From Microbacterium hominis NBRC 15708 (GTDB taxonomy: Bacteria; Actinomycetota; Actinomycetes; Actinomycetales; Microbacteriaceae): 64,000 nt of DNA. Position 1 is the stretch's first letter. Each line of letters starts with the position of its first letter. Where the stretch lies: assembly GCF_001592125.1 (NCBI RefSeq), contig NZ_BCWI01000001.1:186001-250000 (forward strand). The letters run 5' to 3'. Positions 42,795 to 51,278 of the stretch are shown piece by piece. The translations under genes were made by a program, and so were the position numbers. The notes beneath the pieces were generated by a model. The model searched no databases. It saw only the letters and a list, made by a program, of their open reading frames with translations, and had not been told where the DNA came from.

Positions 42795-43430
42795 TCAGGG
42801 CAGCAGGGGGATGAGCTCGCGCAGATCGACGGGCCCGACGACGAGGTCGGCCTGCCGCCGCACGGCGGGCTTCGCGTTGAACGCGACGCCGAGCCCCGCC
42901 GCCGCCATCATCTGCAGGTCGTTCGCGCCGTCGCCGACGGCGATCGTTCGGCGGAGGGCGACACCGGATGCCGCGGCCCACTCGCGCAGCGCGGACGCCT
43001 TGCCGGCGGCATCCACGATCTCGCCGTCGACCAGCCCGGAAAGGGCCCCGTCGTCGACCGCGAGGCGATTGGCGCGCCAGACGTCGATCCCCAACGCCGG
43101 GGCGACGGTGTCGAGGATCTCGTGGAATCCGCCGGACACGACCGCGGCCCGCCCGCCGCGCCGGTGGATCGCCGTGACCAGCTCGGCGGCCCCCGCCGTC
43201 GGCTCGACCCGGGCCCGCACCCGATCGAAGGCGCTCAGCGGCACGCCGCGCAACGCCTGCACACGCGAGCGCAGGCTCGTCGCGAAGTCGACCTCGCCGC
43301 GCATCGCCGCCTCGGTCGCGGCAGCCACCTCGGCGCCGCGGCCCGCCTCGTCGGCGATGAGCTCGATGACCTCGTTGCGCAGCAGGGTGGAATCGGCGTC
43401 GAACACGACGAGGAAACGGGCGTCAGGCAC
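42795..43430 (-). CDS. serB: Phosphoserine phosphatase (HAD family)
   Basis: A 211-residue HAD phosphatase, final step of serine synthesis. Motif I is FDADSTLL (~9-16), motif II VVSGGFHEIL with the SerB-like cap before it, and motif IV VGDGANDLQMMAAAGLGVAFNAKP. It lacks the N-terminal ACT domain of longer SerB forms. The GTG is fixed by the leaderless TAGGTT box placed just after the glgC stop. Confidence 0.9.
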   Translation of the reverse strand: MPDARFLVVFDADSTLLRNEVIELIADEAGRGAEVAAATEAAMRGEVDFATSLRSRVQALRGVPLSAFDRVRARVEPTAGAAELVTAIHRRGGRAAVVSGGFHEILDTVAPALGIDVWRANRLAVDDGALSGLVDGEIVDAAGKASALREWAAASGVALRRTIAVGDGANDLQMMAAAGLGVAFNAKPAVRRQADLVVGPVDLRELIPLLP

Positions 43431-43436
43431 CCGTCC

Positions 43437-43442
43437 AACCTA
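43437..43442 (-). promoter_or_regulatory. -10 box of leaderless serB
   Basis: TAGGTT on the minus strand with six bases before the GTG at 43430; it fits in the 20-base gap between glgC and serB. Confidence 0.55.
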
Positions 43443-43450
43443 GCGGTCCG

Positions 43451-44695
43451 TCAGCGGGCGACGTACGCGTTCTTGCCCACCACCGTGATGCCGCTGTCGG
43501 TCACCGTGAAGCCGCGCGAGAGGTCGAACGCACGGTCGACACCGACCGTCGCGCCCGGCTCGAGCACGACGTTCTTGTCGAGGATCGCGCGATGCACGCG
43601 CGCCCCGGCGCCGACCTGGACGTGATCGAACAGCACCGAGTCGGTGATGGTCGATCCCCCTCCCGACAGCGTCCACGGGCCTACGACGGAGCGTTCCAGG
43701 TGCGTCCCCGAGAGCACGGAGCCGAGCGAGACGATCGAGTCGATCGCGTTGCCCATGCGGCCGACGCCGTCGCGGACGAACTTGGCGGGCGGGGAGTTCA
43801 CCGACTGCGAGTGGATCGGCCAGTCGACGTTGTAGAGGTTGAAGATCGGCAGCGTCGAGATGAGATCCATGTGCGCATCGAAGAACGAGTCGATCGTGCC
43901 CACGTCGCGCCAGTAGTCGCGATCGCGATCGGTCGAGCCGGGGACGTCGTTGCGCTTGAAGTCGTACACGGCGGCCTCACCGCGCCCCACGAAGTAGGGG
44001 ATGATGTCGCCGCCCATGTCGTGGTTCGACCCGGGCAGCTCGCCGTCCGCCTCGACGGCCGCGATGAGCGCGTCGGCGTCGAAGATGTAGTTGCCCATCG
44101 ACGCGAGCACCTCGTGGGGGGCGTCGGAGAGCCCCGTGGGGTTCTGGGGCTTCTCCAGGAAGTCACGGATCGTGATGTTGTCCGTCGGGTCGAGGTCGAT
44201 GACGCCGAACTGGTTGGCGAGCCCGATCGGCTGACGGATGCCGGCGACCGTCGCCTTGGCGCCGGACTCGATGTGGGCCGCGAGCATCTGCTCGAAATCC
44301 ATCCGGTACACGTGGTCGGCGCCGATGACCACGACGATGTCGGGCTTCTCGTCGTGGATGAGGTTCAGCGACTGCAGGATGGCGTCGGCCGAGCCGGAGA
44401 ACCAGCGTTTGCCGAGGCGCTGCTGGGCCGGCACCGAAGCCACGTACGAGTTGAGCAGCGCCGACATGCGCCAGGTCTGGGAGACGTGGCGGTCGAGGCT
44501 GTGCGACTTGTACTGCGTGAGCACCACGATCTGGCGCAGACCCGAGTTGATGAGGTTCGAGATGGCGAAGTCGATCAGGCGGTACTGACCGCCGAAGGGC
44601 ACCGCGGGTTTGGCTCTGTCCTCCGTCAGAGGCATGAGGCGCTTTCCCTCGCCCCCGGCGAGGATGATTCCGAAGACCTTCGGCGCTGCAGGCAT
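43451..44695 (-). CDS. glgC: Glucose-1-phosphate adenylyltransferase (ADP-glucose pyrophosphorylase)
   Basis: A 414-residue enzyme making ADP-glucose for glycogen or maltose-1-phosphate synthesis. The N-terminal nucleotide loop [35 protein letters not shown], and the C-terminal left-handed beta-helix repeats are all present. It is transcribed divergently from glgA with only 46 bases between the starts, and both genes appear leaderless. Confidence 0.96.
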   Translation of the reverse strand: MPAAPKVFGIILAGGEGKRLMPLTEDRAKPAVPFGGQYRLIDFAISNLINSGLRQIVVLTQYKSHSLDRHVSQTWRMSALLNSYVASVPAQQRLGKRWFSGSADAILQSLNLIHDEKPDIVVVIGADHVYRMDFEQMLAAHIESGAKATVAGIRQPIGLANQFGVIDLDPTDNITIRDFLEKPQNPTGLSDAPHEVLASMGNYIFDADALIAAVEADGELPGSNHDMGGDIIPYFVGRGEAAVYDFKRNDVPGSTDRDRDYWRDVGTIDSFFDAHMDLISTLPIFNLYNVDWPIHSQSVNSPPAKFVRDGVGRMGNAIDSIVSLGSVLSGTHLERSVVGPWTLSGGGSTITDSVLFDHVQVGAGARVHRAILDKNVVLEPGATVGVDRAFDLSRGFTVTDSGITVVGKNAYVAR

Positions 44696-44701
44696 GCCAC
44701 C

Positions 44702-44734
44702 ACACTAGGCCCCCGTTCGCCCTTGTACTAGCGT
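44702..44734. promoter_or_regulatory. Divergent leaderless glgC and glgA promoters
   Basis: TAGTGT on the minus strand (44702-44707) ends six bases before the glgC ATG. TAGCGT on the plus strand (44729-44734) ends seven bases before the glgA ATG. The two promoters are almost back to back, so a single regulator could control both. Confidence 0.55.
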
Positions 44735-44741
44735 TCGTGAC

Positions 44742-45935
44742 ATGCGCGTCGACATCGTCACCAAGGAGTACCCGCCGGAGATCTACGGGGGAGCCGGGGT
44801 CCACGTCACCGAGCTGGTCAAGGCCCTGCGCGTGGGGGTCGAGGTGCAGGTGCGGGCGTTCGGCGCCGACCGCGACGAAGCGGACACGACGGCCTACGGC
44901 GTGCCCGCCGAGCTGGCCGCGGCCAACCCCGCGGTGCAGACGCTCGGAACCGACCTGGAGATCGTCGGCGACGTCGCCGGGGCGGACGTCGTCCACTCCC
45001 ACACCTGGTACGCCAACTTCGCGGGACACATCGCCTCGCTGCTGCACGGCATCCCGCACGTCATCACGGCGCACTCCCTCGAGCCGCTGCGTCCCTGGAA
45101 GGCGGAGCAGCTGGGCGGGGGCTATGCGGTGTCGAGCTACGTCGAGAAGACCGCCTACGAGAACGCCGCCGCCGTGGTCGCCGTCAGCGACGGCATGCGT
45201 CGCGACATCCTGCGCAGCTACCCGGCGCTGGACCCCGCCAAGGTGCGCGTCATCTACAACGGCATCGACGTGGAGGCCTGGCATCCACAGCAGGACGACG
45301 CCCTCCTCGAGCGCTACGGCATCGACCCGAACCGGCCCTCGGTCGTGTTCGTCGGCCGCATCACGCGCCAGAAGGGCCTGCCGTACTTCCTGCGCGCCGC
45401 CACGCGCCTGCCCGCCGACGTGCAGATCGTCCTCTGCGCGGGAGCGCCCGACACCCCCCAGATCATGGCCGAGGTCGAGGGCCTCGTCCGCGAGCTGCAG
45501 GCCCAGCGCGACGGCGTCGTGTGGATCGACGAGTTCCTGCAGCGCGATCAGCTCTGCGCGATCCTCACGTCGGCCACGACCTTCGTCTGCCCGAGCGTGT
45601 ACGAGCCGCTGGGCATCGTCAATCTGGAGGCGATGGCGTGCGGAGCCGCCGTGGTCGGCACCGCGACCGGCGGCATCCCGGAGGTCGTGGTGGACGGTGT
45701 CACGGGCCGTCTCGTGCCGATCGAGCAGGTGCAGGACGGGACGGGCACACCGGTGGATCCCGAGCGCTTCGTGGCCGACCTCGCGGACGTGCTCACCGAG
45801 GTCGTCTCGGACCCCGAGCGTGCCCGCGCGTACGGGGCGGCCGGGCGGGAGCGTGCCGCGAGCGCCTTCAGCTGGCAGGCGATCGCCGAGGCGACCGAGG
45901 CCCTGTACCGGGAGGTGTCGGGGCGCGTCGGCTGA
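44742..45935 (+). CDS. glgA: Actinobacterial-type glycogen synthase / GlgM-like glycosyltransferase
   Basis: A 397-residue GT-B glycosyltransferase (GT4 type). Seen are KEYPPEIYGGAGVHVTELVKAL, HSHTWYANFAGH, VIYNGIDVEAWHP, VFVGRITRQKGL and the donor-site VYEPLGIVNLEAMACG. This short actinobacterial form differs from the E. coli GT5 enzyme; its mycobacterial relative (GlgM) uses ADP-glucose from GlgC to make maltose-1-phosphate. Which product forms here cannot be decided from sequence. Divergent from glgC. Confidence 0.9.
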   Translation: MRVDIVTKEYPPEIYGGAGVHVTELVKALRVGVEVQVRAFGADRDEADTTAYGVPAELAAANPAVQTLGTDLEIVGDVAGADVVHSHTWYANFAGHIASLLHGIPHVITAHSLEPLRPWKAEQLGGGYAVSSYVEKTAYENAAAVVAVSDGMRRDILRSYPALDPAKVRVIYNGIDVEAWHPQQDDALLERYGIDPNRPSVVFVGRITRQKGLPYFLRAATRLPADVQIVLCAGAPDTPQIMAEVEGLVRELQAQRDGVVWIDEFLQRDQLCAILTSATTFVCPSVYEPLGIVNLEAMACGAAVVGTATGGIPEVVVDGVTGRLVPIEQVQDGTGTPVDPERFVADLADVLTEVVSDPERARAYGAAGRERAASAFSWQAIAEATEALYREVSGRVG

Positions 45936-45980
45936 GGCGAAGACCCGGCGCGTGCCGCCGGCGGGCGAGGGCACTCCCGA

Positions 45981-45986
45981 TAGGCT
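45981..45986 (+). promoter_or_regulatory. -10 box of leaderless ABC ATPase gene
   Basis: TAGGCT with exactly six bases before the ATG at 45993. Confidence 0.6.
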
Positions 45987-45992
45987 GGGAGC

Positions 45993-46784
45993 ATGCCCCA
46001 GGTGCTCGAGTTCCTCGATGTCGTCGTCCGCCGCAACGCCCGCAACATCATCGATCACATCGACTGGGCGGTCTCGGACGACCAGCGCTGGGTGGTGCTC
46101 GGGCCCAACGGAGCCGGCAAGACGACCATCCTGCAGCTCGCGGCGACGCTGATCCACCCCACCTCGGGCGAGGTGACCATCCTCGACGAGCGCCTGGGCC
46201 GCACCGATGTGTTCGACCTGCGCCCGCGCATCGGCTTCGCCTCGTCGGCGATGGCGCGTCGCGTGCCGCCCGAGGAGACCGTGCTGGATGTCGTGCTGAC
46301 CGCGGCGTTCTCGGTGCTGGGCCGCTGGAACGAGACGTACGAGACCATCGACGAGCGCCGCGCGCGTCGCGTGCTGGCGGAGTGGAAGCTCGAGCATCTC
46401 GCCGAGCGCACGTTCGGCACGCTCTCCGACGGAGAGCAGAAGCGCGTGCAGATCGCCCGCGCGGTCATGACCGATCCGGAGCTGCTGCTGCTCGACGAGC
46501 CGACGGCGAGCCTCGATCTCGGGGCCCGGGAGGAGCTGCTCGGGCTGCTCAGCGGCTACGCCCTGGCGCCCACGACGCCCGCGATGGTCATGGTCACCCA
46601 CCACGTCGAGGAGATCCCCGTCGGGTTCACGCACGTGCTGCTGCTGCGCGAGGGGACCGCGGTCGCCGCCGGCCCGCTGGCGGAGACGCTCACCGAGGAG
46701 AACCTGTCGGCGACCTTCGGCATGCCGATCGCCCTCACGTCGGAGGCCGGACGCTTCGCCGCGCGGGCCACGGGCGGCGCCTGA
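45993..46784 (+). CDS. ABC ATPase of unknown partner (YlmA-like)
   Basis: A 263-residue ATPase with Walker [10 protein letters not shown] (~42), signature [14 protein letters not shown], Walker [15 protein letters not shown] and switch His in VTHHVEEIP. The signature form and the absence of an adjacent permease resemble YlmA/ModF-type orphan ATPases. The transported substrate, if any, is unknown. It has its own leaderless promoter downstream of glgA. Confidence 0.85.
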   Translation: MPQVLEFLDVVVRRNARNIIDHIDWAVSDDQRWVVLGPNGAGKTTILQLAATLIHPTSGEVTILDERLGRTDVFDLRPRIGFASSAMARRVPPEETVLDVVLTAAFSVLGRWNETYETIDERRARRVLAEWKLEHLAERTFGTLSDGEQKRVQIARAVMTDPELLLLDEPTASLDLGAREELLGLLSGYALAPTTPAMVMVTHHVEEIPVGFTHVLLLREGTAVAAGPLAETLTEENLSATFGMPIALTSEAGRFAARATGGA

Positions 46785-46818
46785 GACATCCCCGTTCCCG
46801 CCGGGTGCGGGCTGCTGG

Positions 46819-46824
46819 TATGAT
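46819..46824 (+). promoter_or_regulatory. -10 box of rpmE2
   Basis: TATGAT, the strongest -10 box in the window; predicted start near 46831, giving a leader of about 66 bases. Confidence 0.6.
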
Positions 46825-46830
46825 CGATCC

Positions 46831-46896
46831 TTGGTGCATTCGCACCGCAGACTTCCCTCGCCCTGGCAAAATCCAGGGCACCACGTAAGGAAACCC
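46831..46896 (+). promoter_or_regulatory. Structured leader of rpmE2 (candidate L31 leader RNA)
   Basis: Two hairpins lie in the leader: GGTGC/GCACC (46833-46837 with 46842-46846) and a perfect 7-bp GCCCTGG/CCAGGGC stem (46860-46866 with 46873-46879, loop CAAAAT). The ribosome site TAAGGAA follows. Actinobacterial L31 leader RNAs bound by the protein product are described; this sequence is a candidate member by position and structure. Confidence 0.5.
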
Positions 46897-47154
46897 ATGA
46901 AGACTGACATCCACCCCGAGTACAAGGCGGTCGTTTTCCGCGACCTCGGCTCCGGCGAGACCTTCCTCACCCGTTCGACGGTGTCGAGCGACAAGACGAT
47001 CGAGCTCGACGGCGAGACCTATCCCGTCATCGACGTCGAGATCTCCTCCGCCTCGCACCCGTTCTACACGGGCAAGCAGCGCATCATGGACTCGGCCGGT
47101 CGCGTCGAGAAGTTCAACCAGCGCTTCAAGAACTTCGGCGGCTCGAGCAAGTAA
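46897..47154 (+). CDS. rpmE2: 50S ribosomal protein L31 type B
   Basis: An 85-residue ribosomal protein ([40 protein letters not shown]). It lacks the CxxC zinc pair of type A L31, the mark of type B forms that replace L31 when zinc is scarce. The ATG has TAAGGAA six bases upstream. A structured leader precedes it and a strong terminator follows. No Zur-like palindrome is evident at the promoter. Confidence 0.95.
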   Translation: MKTDIHPEYKAVVFRDLGSGETFLTRSTVSSDKTIELDGETYPVIDVEISSASHPFYTGKQRIMDSAGRVEKFNQRFKNFGGSSK

Positions 47155-47168
47155 GCCCGGTCCCGCGA

Positions 47169-47204
47169 GACAGCCCCGCTTCGGCGGGGCTGTCGTCGTT
47201 TCGG
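47169..47204 (+). terminator. Terminator after rpmE2
   Basis: Perfect 11-bp stem (47169-47179 with 47184-47194) closed by a TTCG tetraloop, followed by a short T-rich stretch. The convergent exonuclease gene may use it from the other side. Confidence 0.85.
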
Positions 47205-47223
47205 GGCGACCTCGCCTCCGCCG

Positions 47224-47979
47224 TCAGCGGATCGGCCAGCTGCCGTCGACGCGGTCCTCGGGGTCGAGCCGTCCGATGCGGATGAAGTACTCCGTGAGGC
47301 TGTCGGCCTGAGCGCGTGCCCACCCGATCTGTCGGGTGTGAAGCTCGTCGAGCGCGGCGTCGATCGCATAGCGCCGCGCGAGCGCCTGAGCGACCCGCCC
47401 GGCGGCGATCGCGTCTGCGGACGCGTCGTGGGCGCCGACCAGGGGAACCGCGTAGTGCGCCGCGACGGCCTCGAGCGTGCGCTTGCCCTTGCGGAAGCGA
47501 TCGTGCGCTTTGTCGAGCACGAGCGGATCGATCACGGGCGAGGGGTCGAGGATGGGCGGGATGCCGTGGCGCAGCGCCTCGTACTTCAGCAGCGAGAAGT
47601 CGAACGGCGCGTTGTAGGCCACGACCGGGATGCCCGCGTCCAGCAGTTCCCGCAGCGCGGCGACGACCGCGGCGACGACCTGCGCCGCCGGAGCACCGTG
47701 CTCCCGGGCGTGCGCGGTCGTGATGCCGTGCACCGCCGTCGCCCCATCGGGGATCGGCACTCCCGGATCGGCCAGCCACGACTGCGCCCGGACCGCCGCG
47801 CCGTCGGCGTCGAGCAGGCCGACGTGGGCCGTGACGATGCGGTCGGTCGTGACGTCGATGCCGGTCGTCTCCAGATCGAACACGCCGACGGCATCCACCC
47901 ATCTCGGCGGTCGCACGGGGGTGGTCTCGACGGTGGAGACGTCGTCCTCCCAGAGCGGGACGGCCTGCCACTGTTCCAT
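47224..47979 (-). CDS. DnaQ-like 3'-5' exonuclease (DEDDh)
   Basis: A 251-residue exonuclease of the DNA polymerase III epsilon family. Exo I is FDLETTGID (~33), Exo II AYNAPFDFSLLKYEAL and Exo III GAHDASADA, giving the DEDDh set. Unlike DnaQ it stands alone. The ATG at 47979 is preferred to the GTG at 48009 because a TACCGT -10 box (47987-47992) ends seven bases before it. A repair or RNA-processing role is possible. Confidence 0.85.
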   Translation of the reverse strand: MEQWQAVPLWEDDVSTVETTPVRPPRWVDAVGVFDLETTGIDVTTDRIVTAHVGLLDADGAAVRAQSWLADPGVPIPDGATAVHGITTAHAREHGAPAAQVVAAVVAALRELLDAGIPVVAYNAPFDFSLLKYEALRHGIPPILDPSPVIDPLVLDKAHDRFRKGKRTLEAVAAHYAVPLVGAHDASADAIAAGRVAQALARRYAIDAALDELHTRQIGWARAQADSLTEYFIRIGRLDPEDRVDGSWPIR

Positions 47980-48066
47980 GCCTCCGACGGTATGCGCCGG
48001 TTCCGACACCGACGCGCAGGCACGCGGAGGAGGACGGTCGCGGCGTCGGTCGCGAGTCGCCCCTCC

Positions 48067-48072
48067 TAGACT
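48067..48072 (+). promoter_or_regulatory. -10 box of leaderless alpha/beta hydrolase gene
   Basis: TAGACT with exactly six bases before the GTG at 48079. Confidence 0.6.
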
Positions 48073-48078
48073 TCAAGG

Positions 48079-48978
48079 GTGACCGTCGACTCTCCCTACG
48101 CCGAGGCTCTCGCCGCCGTGCCCGTGTCGCGGCGCGAGATCGAGATCGACGGCGCCGTGACCGCGTACTGGGAGTACGGGCCCGCCGACGCCCCGGTCAC
48201 GATGGTGGCCGTCCACGGCTACCGCGGCGACCATCACGGCCTGGAGCCCGTCGTCGCCTTCCTCCCGGGCGTCCGGGTAATCTCTCCCGACCTTCCGGGG
48301 TTCGGGGAGAGCGTGCCGGTCCCCGGTGCGGTGCACACCCTCGACACGTATGCCCGGTGGCTGTGCGCGTTCGTCGCCGCGGTGGCGCCCGGGGCCGTGA
48401 TCCTCGGGCACTCGTTCGGTTCCATCGTCGTGGCCGCCGCCGTGGCGGCAGGGCTCCCGACGCCGCGCGTGATCCTGGTCAACCCGATCGGCGCGCCCGC
48501 GCTGGAGGGCCCCCGCGGCATCCTCACCCGCCTGGCGGTGTTCTACTACTGGGCCGGGGCCCGCCTGCCGAAGCGTCTCGGCGACGCACTGCTGCGCAAC
48601 CGCGTCATCGTGCGGGTCATGAGCGTGTCGATGGCGAAGACGCGTGAGCCCGCGCTGCGACGCTTCATCCACGACCAGCACGACACGTACTTCTCGCTCT
48701 TCCACGACCGCGACGTGCTGCACGACGGCTTCGTCGCGTCGGTGTCCAACGACGTGCGTCGTTTCGCACCGGCCATCGCGCAACCCACGCTCCTGATCGC
48801 GGCGGAGAAGGACGACATCACGCCCATCGAGGCGGAACGCCACCTGCAGACGCTCTTCCCGGATGCCCGGCTCGTGGAGATCCCCGCCGTCGGCCACCTC
48901 ATCCACTACGAGACGCCGCGCGAGGCGGCGGCGGCGATCACGCGCTTTCTCGGGCCTTCCGGCGACGGTACGCGTTGA
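48079..48978 (+). CDS. Alpha/beta hydrolase
   Basis: A 299-residue alpha/beta-hydrolase. It shows the oxyanion strand VAVHGYRGDHHGLEPVV, PDLPGFGES, the nucleophile elbow GHSFGS (~111) and a terminal His in AVGHLIHYETPREAA. Substrate unknown; the sequence resembles the epoxide hydrolase/haloperoxidase branch. Its last 41 bases overlap the 3' end of the convergent CGNR gene. Confidence 0.85.
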   Translation: MTVDSPYAEALAAVPVSRREIEIDGAVTAYWEYGPADAPVTMVAVHGYRGDHHGLEPVVAFLPGVRVISPDLPGFGESVPVPGAVHTLDTYARWLCAFVAAVAPGAVILGHSFGSIVVAAAVAAGLPTPRVILVNPIGAPALEGPRGILTRLAVFYYWAGARLPKRLGDALLRNRVIVRVMSVSMAKTREPALRRFIHDQHDTYFSLFHDRDVLHDGFVASVSNDVRRFAPAIAQPTLLIAAEKDDITPIEAERHLQTLFPDARLVEIPAVGHLIHYETPREAAAAITRFLGPSGDGTR

Positions 48979-49498
48979 CGTTCATGCGGTTCCCGCAGTT
49001 GCCGGTGTCGCAGTAGAGCTTGGAGCCGTTTTTCGAGAAGTCGACGTAGACCGAGTCGCAGTCGTCCGCCGCGCACACCCGCACCCGCTTCCACTCGTCC
49101 GAGCGGATGACGTCGACGAACGCCATCGCCGACTCGACCAGCATGCGCATCGCCAGGGGGGCGTCGGGCTCGGTGGCGTGGATGTGCCAGTCGAACTCGT
49201 CGTGGATCACGAGCTGCGGAAGCGCCCGCCCGTCGCGGAGCATCGCGTTGACGAGGGGCACCGCGCCGTCGCGGTCGGTGGCCCAGAGCGCGCGCAGACG
49301 CCGCCGGTTCGCGCGCACGGCGTCGAGCTCGGCGTCGTCGCGTCGGAAGCTGCCCGTGTAGGAGAACTCCGACAGGTAGGCGTCGAGATCCTCCTGCGTC
49401 CGCAGGCGGTCGAGGCCTGCACCGTCGGTTTCGGGGAGGGTGTTGACGAGGGCCGCCGCGGCGCGCAGCGACATCTCGGTGTCATGGATGAAAACCAC
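48938..49498 (-). CDS. CGNR zinc-finger protein
   Basis: A 186-residue protein with an N-terminal ABATE-type stress-antibiotic domain and the C-terminal zinc finger VCAADDCDSVYVDFSKNG...YCDTGNCGNRMNV, which contains the CGNR motif. Members are thought to be transcription regulators in stress or antibiotic responses. The GTG at 49498 has AGGAG five bases upstream. The gene overlaps the convergent hydrolase by 41 bases and is divergent from the EamA transporter. Confidence 0.9.
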   Translation of the reverse strand: MVFIHDTEMSLRAAAALVNTLPETDGAGLDRLRTQEDLDAYLSEFSYTGSFRRDDAELDAVRANRRRLRALWATDRDGAVPLVNAMLRDGRALPQLVIHDEFDWHIHATEPDAPLAMRMLVESAMAFVDVIRSDEWKRVRVCAADDCDSVYVDFSKNGSKLYCDTGNCGNRMNVNAYRRRKARESA

Positions 49499-49588
49499 GT
49501 TGACTCCTGACCTCGGCGGGCGCTAGTGTCACCAGTGTAATTGCTGTTGAGTCCTGACAGTCCTCCTGCTCGATCCGAAGGAACGCCG

Positions 49589-50680
49589 GTGTCACGCACC
49601 GCTCCACCCGCCCGCACCGCGGGCATCGTCATGGCCGTCTTCTCCGCGCTGGCGTTCTCGTCGAGCGGCCCTCTGGTCAAGCCGCTCCTCGAGGCGGGCT
49701 GGTCGCTGTCGGCGGCGCTCATCGTGCGCATGGGGCTCGCCGGCCTCATCCTGTCGCCCGCGCTCGTGCGCGCGATGCGCCGCGAGCGCGGCTTCGTCCG
49801 CCGCCACGGGCTCTCCCTCCTGGCGTTCGGCCTGATCCCGGTGCTGGGCTGCCAGCTGCTGTTCTTCTCGGCGATGCAGCGGATGCCGGTGGCCGTCGCG
49901 CTGCTGATCCAATACCTCGCACCCGTTCTGCTCGTCGGCTTCGTGTGGCTGCGCACGCGCCGGGCCCCCTCGCGGCTCGTCATGATCGGTTCGGTGGTCG
50001 CGATCGTCGGTCTCGTGCTCGTGGTCGACATCGCCGGCGCGCGTTTCGACCTGCTCGGCACGCTCCTCGCGCTCGGAGCGGCGGTGTGCGTGTGCGTGTA
50101 CTTCGTCATGAGCGAGCGCACCGGCGACGGCCTGCCGCCGCTGGCCCTCGCCGCCGGAGGGCTGCTCGTCGGCGCTGTGGTGATGGCGCTGCTGGGCGCC
50201 ACGGGGGCCATGCCGTTCGCCGCGCCGCCGGTGTCGGTGACCTTCCGCGGCGTCGAGGTGCCCGGCATCCTGGCCCTGCTGTGGGTCGGGGCGGTGGGGA
50301 CGACGCTCGGCTACGCGCTGGGCGTCATGGCGGTGCCGCGCGTGGGCTCGCGGCTGGCCTCGTTCATCGGTCTCAGCGAAGTGCTCTTCGCGCTCGGCTT
50401 CGCCTGGCTCCTGCTCGGGGAGGCTCCCTCCGCGGTGCAGATCTTCGGCGGTGCGCTGCTGCTGGCGGGAGTCGTCCTGGTGCGGATGGATGCGCGCGAG
50501 GCCGATGCCGTCGGCGTCGCCGCCGACGCCGTGCTGCCCGTGCCCGTGGTGCCGCTGCCGGCGGACGCCCTCCGTCCCGACGTCGTGCCGGTGGACGCGT
50601 CGCCGGTGGACGCGAGCGCGCTCAGCGCGTCGCGTCGTCGCGAGCCGATTCCAGGAGCGGCCGGATCCGATAGCCGATGA
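49589..50680 (+). CDS. EamA/DMT-family transporter
   Basis: A 363-residue permease with ten predicted helices in two EamA repeats (about 10-145 and 160-300; SGPLVKPLLEAGWS, LIQYLAPVLLVGFVWLRTRR, FIGLSEVLFALGFAWLLLGE), and a hydrophilic C-terminal tail rich in Val/Pro/Ala. The GTG at 49589 follows GAAGGAA by five bases. Probably exports amino acids or related metabolites. It is divergent from the CGNR gene, which could regulate it, and overlaps lrp by 59 bases at the 3' end. Confidence 0.88.
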   Translation: MSRTAPPARTAGIVMAVFSALAFSSSGPLVKPLLEAGWSLSAALIVRMGLAGLILSPALVRAMRRERGFVRRHGLSLLAFGLIPVLGCQLLFFSAMQRMPVAVALLIQYLAPVLLVGFVWLRTRRAPSRLVMIGSVVAIVGLVLVVDIAGARFDLLGTLLALGAAVCVCVYFVMSERTGDGLPPLALAAGGLLVGAVVMALLGATGAMPFAAPPVSVTFRGVEVPGILALLWVGAVGTTLGYALGVMAVPRVGSRLASFIGLSEVLFALGFAWLLLGEAPSAVQIFGGALLLAGVVLVRMDAREADAVGVAADAVLPVPVVPLPADALRPDVVPVDASPVDASALSASRRREPIPGAAGSDSR

Positions 50681-51101
50681 CCTCGCCCATGACGAGGGAG
50701 GTCTCGGTGCGCTCCACCCCGTCGATCTCGAGGATGCGCGCGTCGACGTCGAACAGGTGCTGGGTGTCGCGCGCCGCGACCCGCACGAGCAGATCGACCT
50801 GACCGCTCATGCCATAGGCCTGCACGACCTCCGGGATGCTCGCGATCGCATGGGTGATCCGCGGCAGTTCCGCCTGCCGCACGGTGACGCTCACCATGGC
50901 CTCGATGGGCAGGCCCAGGGCGACCGGGGGGATCGCACGTTCGAAGGACTGGAAGACGCCGCCGCGCTCCAGGCGGGCCAAGCGCGCCTGGACGGTGTTG
51001 CGGGACAGACCCAGGCGTTCGGCGAGGGCCACCACGGTGGCGCGATGGTCATCGGCGAGCGCATTCAGGAGGTCGAGGTCCACGCGGTCCAGAGGTCCCA
51101 T
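50622..51101 (-). CDS. Lrp/AsnC-family transcription regulator
   Basis: A 159-residue feast/famine regulator. The N-terminal helix-turn-helix is at ~5-50 (LDRVDLDLLNALADD, LGLSRNTVQARLARLE) and the C-terminal RAM ligand domain at ~70-150 (VVQAYGMSGQVDLLVRV). It is divergent from the branched-chain oxoacid dehydrogenase operon, the usual place for its regulator (BkdR type). A TAGAGT box (51110-51115) ends eight bases before the ATG. The 3' end overlaps the transporter gene. Confidence 0.92.
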   Translation of the reverse strand: MGPLDRVDLDLLNALADDHRATVVALAERLGLSRNTVQARLARLERGGVFQSFERAIPPVALGLPIEAMVSVTVRQAELPRITHAIASIPEVVQAYGMSGQVDLLVRVAARDTQHLFDVDARILEIDGVERTETSLVMGEVIGYRIRPLLESARDDATR

Positions 51102-51167
51102 AGTGCCCAACTCTACCAGGGACCTTCGGGTCGGTCTGCGCAACATGCTCAGGCCACGGGTGAATGC

Positions 51168-51253
51168 TTGAGCTAGGTGCCAGACGGACGTAGCCTTCCA
51201 GGCAACCGGCGACGAGGCCGGCCCGGGCGGCGGTCGCTCTCCACGAGAGAGCG
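51168..51253 (+). promoter_or_regulatory. Promoter and leader of the 2-oxoacid dehydrogenase operon
   Basis: TTGAGC (51168-51173) and TAGCCT (51191-51196) are separated by 17 bases, the only clear -35/-10 pair in the window. The leader holds a 7-bp hairpin (51235-51241 with 51247-51253, loop CACGA) just before the ribosome site. The divergent Lrp regulator is the likely controller. Confidence 0.6.
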
Positions 51254-51278
51254 GCACGGCCAGAGAGGGATGACGACG

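Noticed and set aside
45993-46784. ABC ATPase considered as part of the siderophore uptake system.
   Set aside because: It is 11 kb from that operon, has its own promoter and no iron box, and the iron operon already has its own ATPase.
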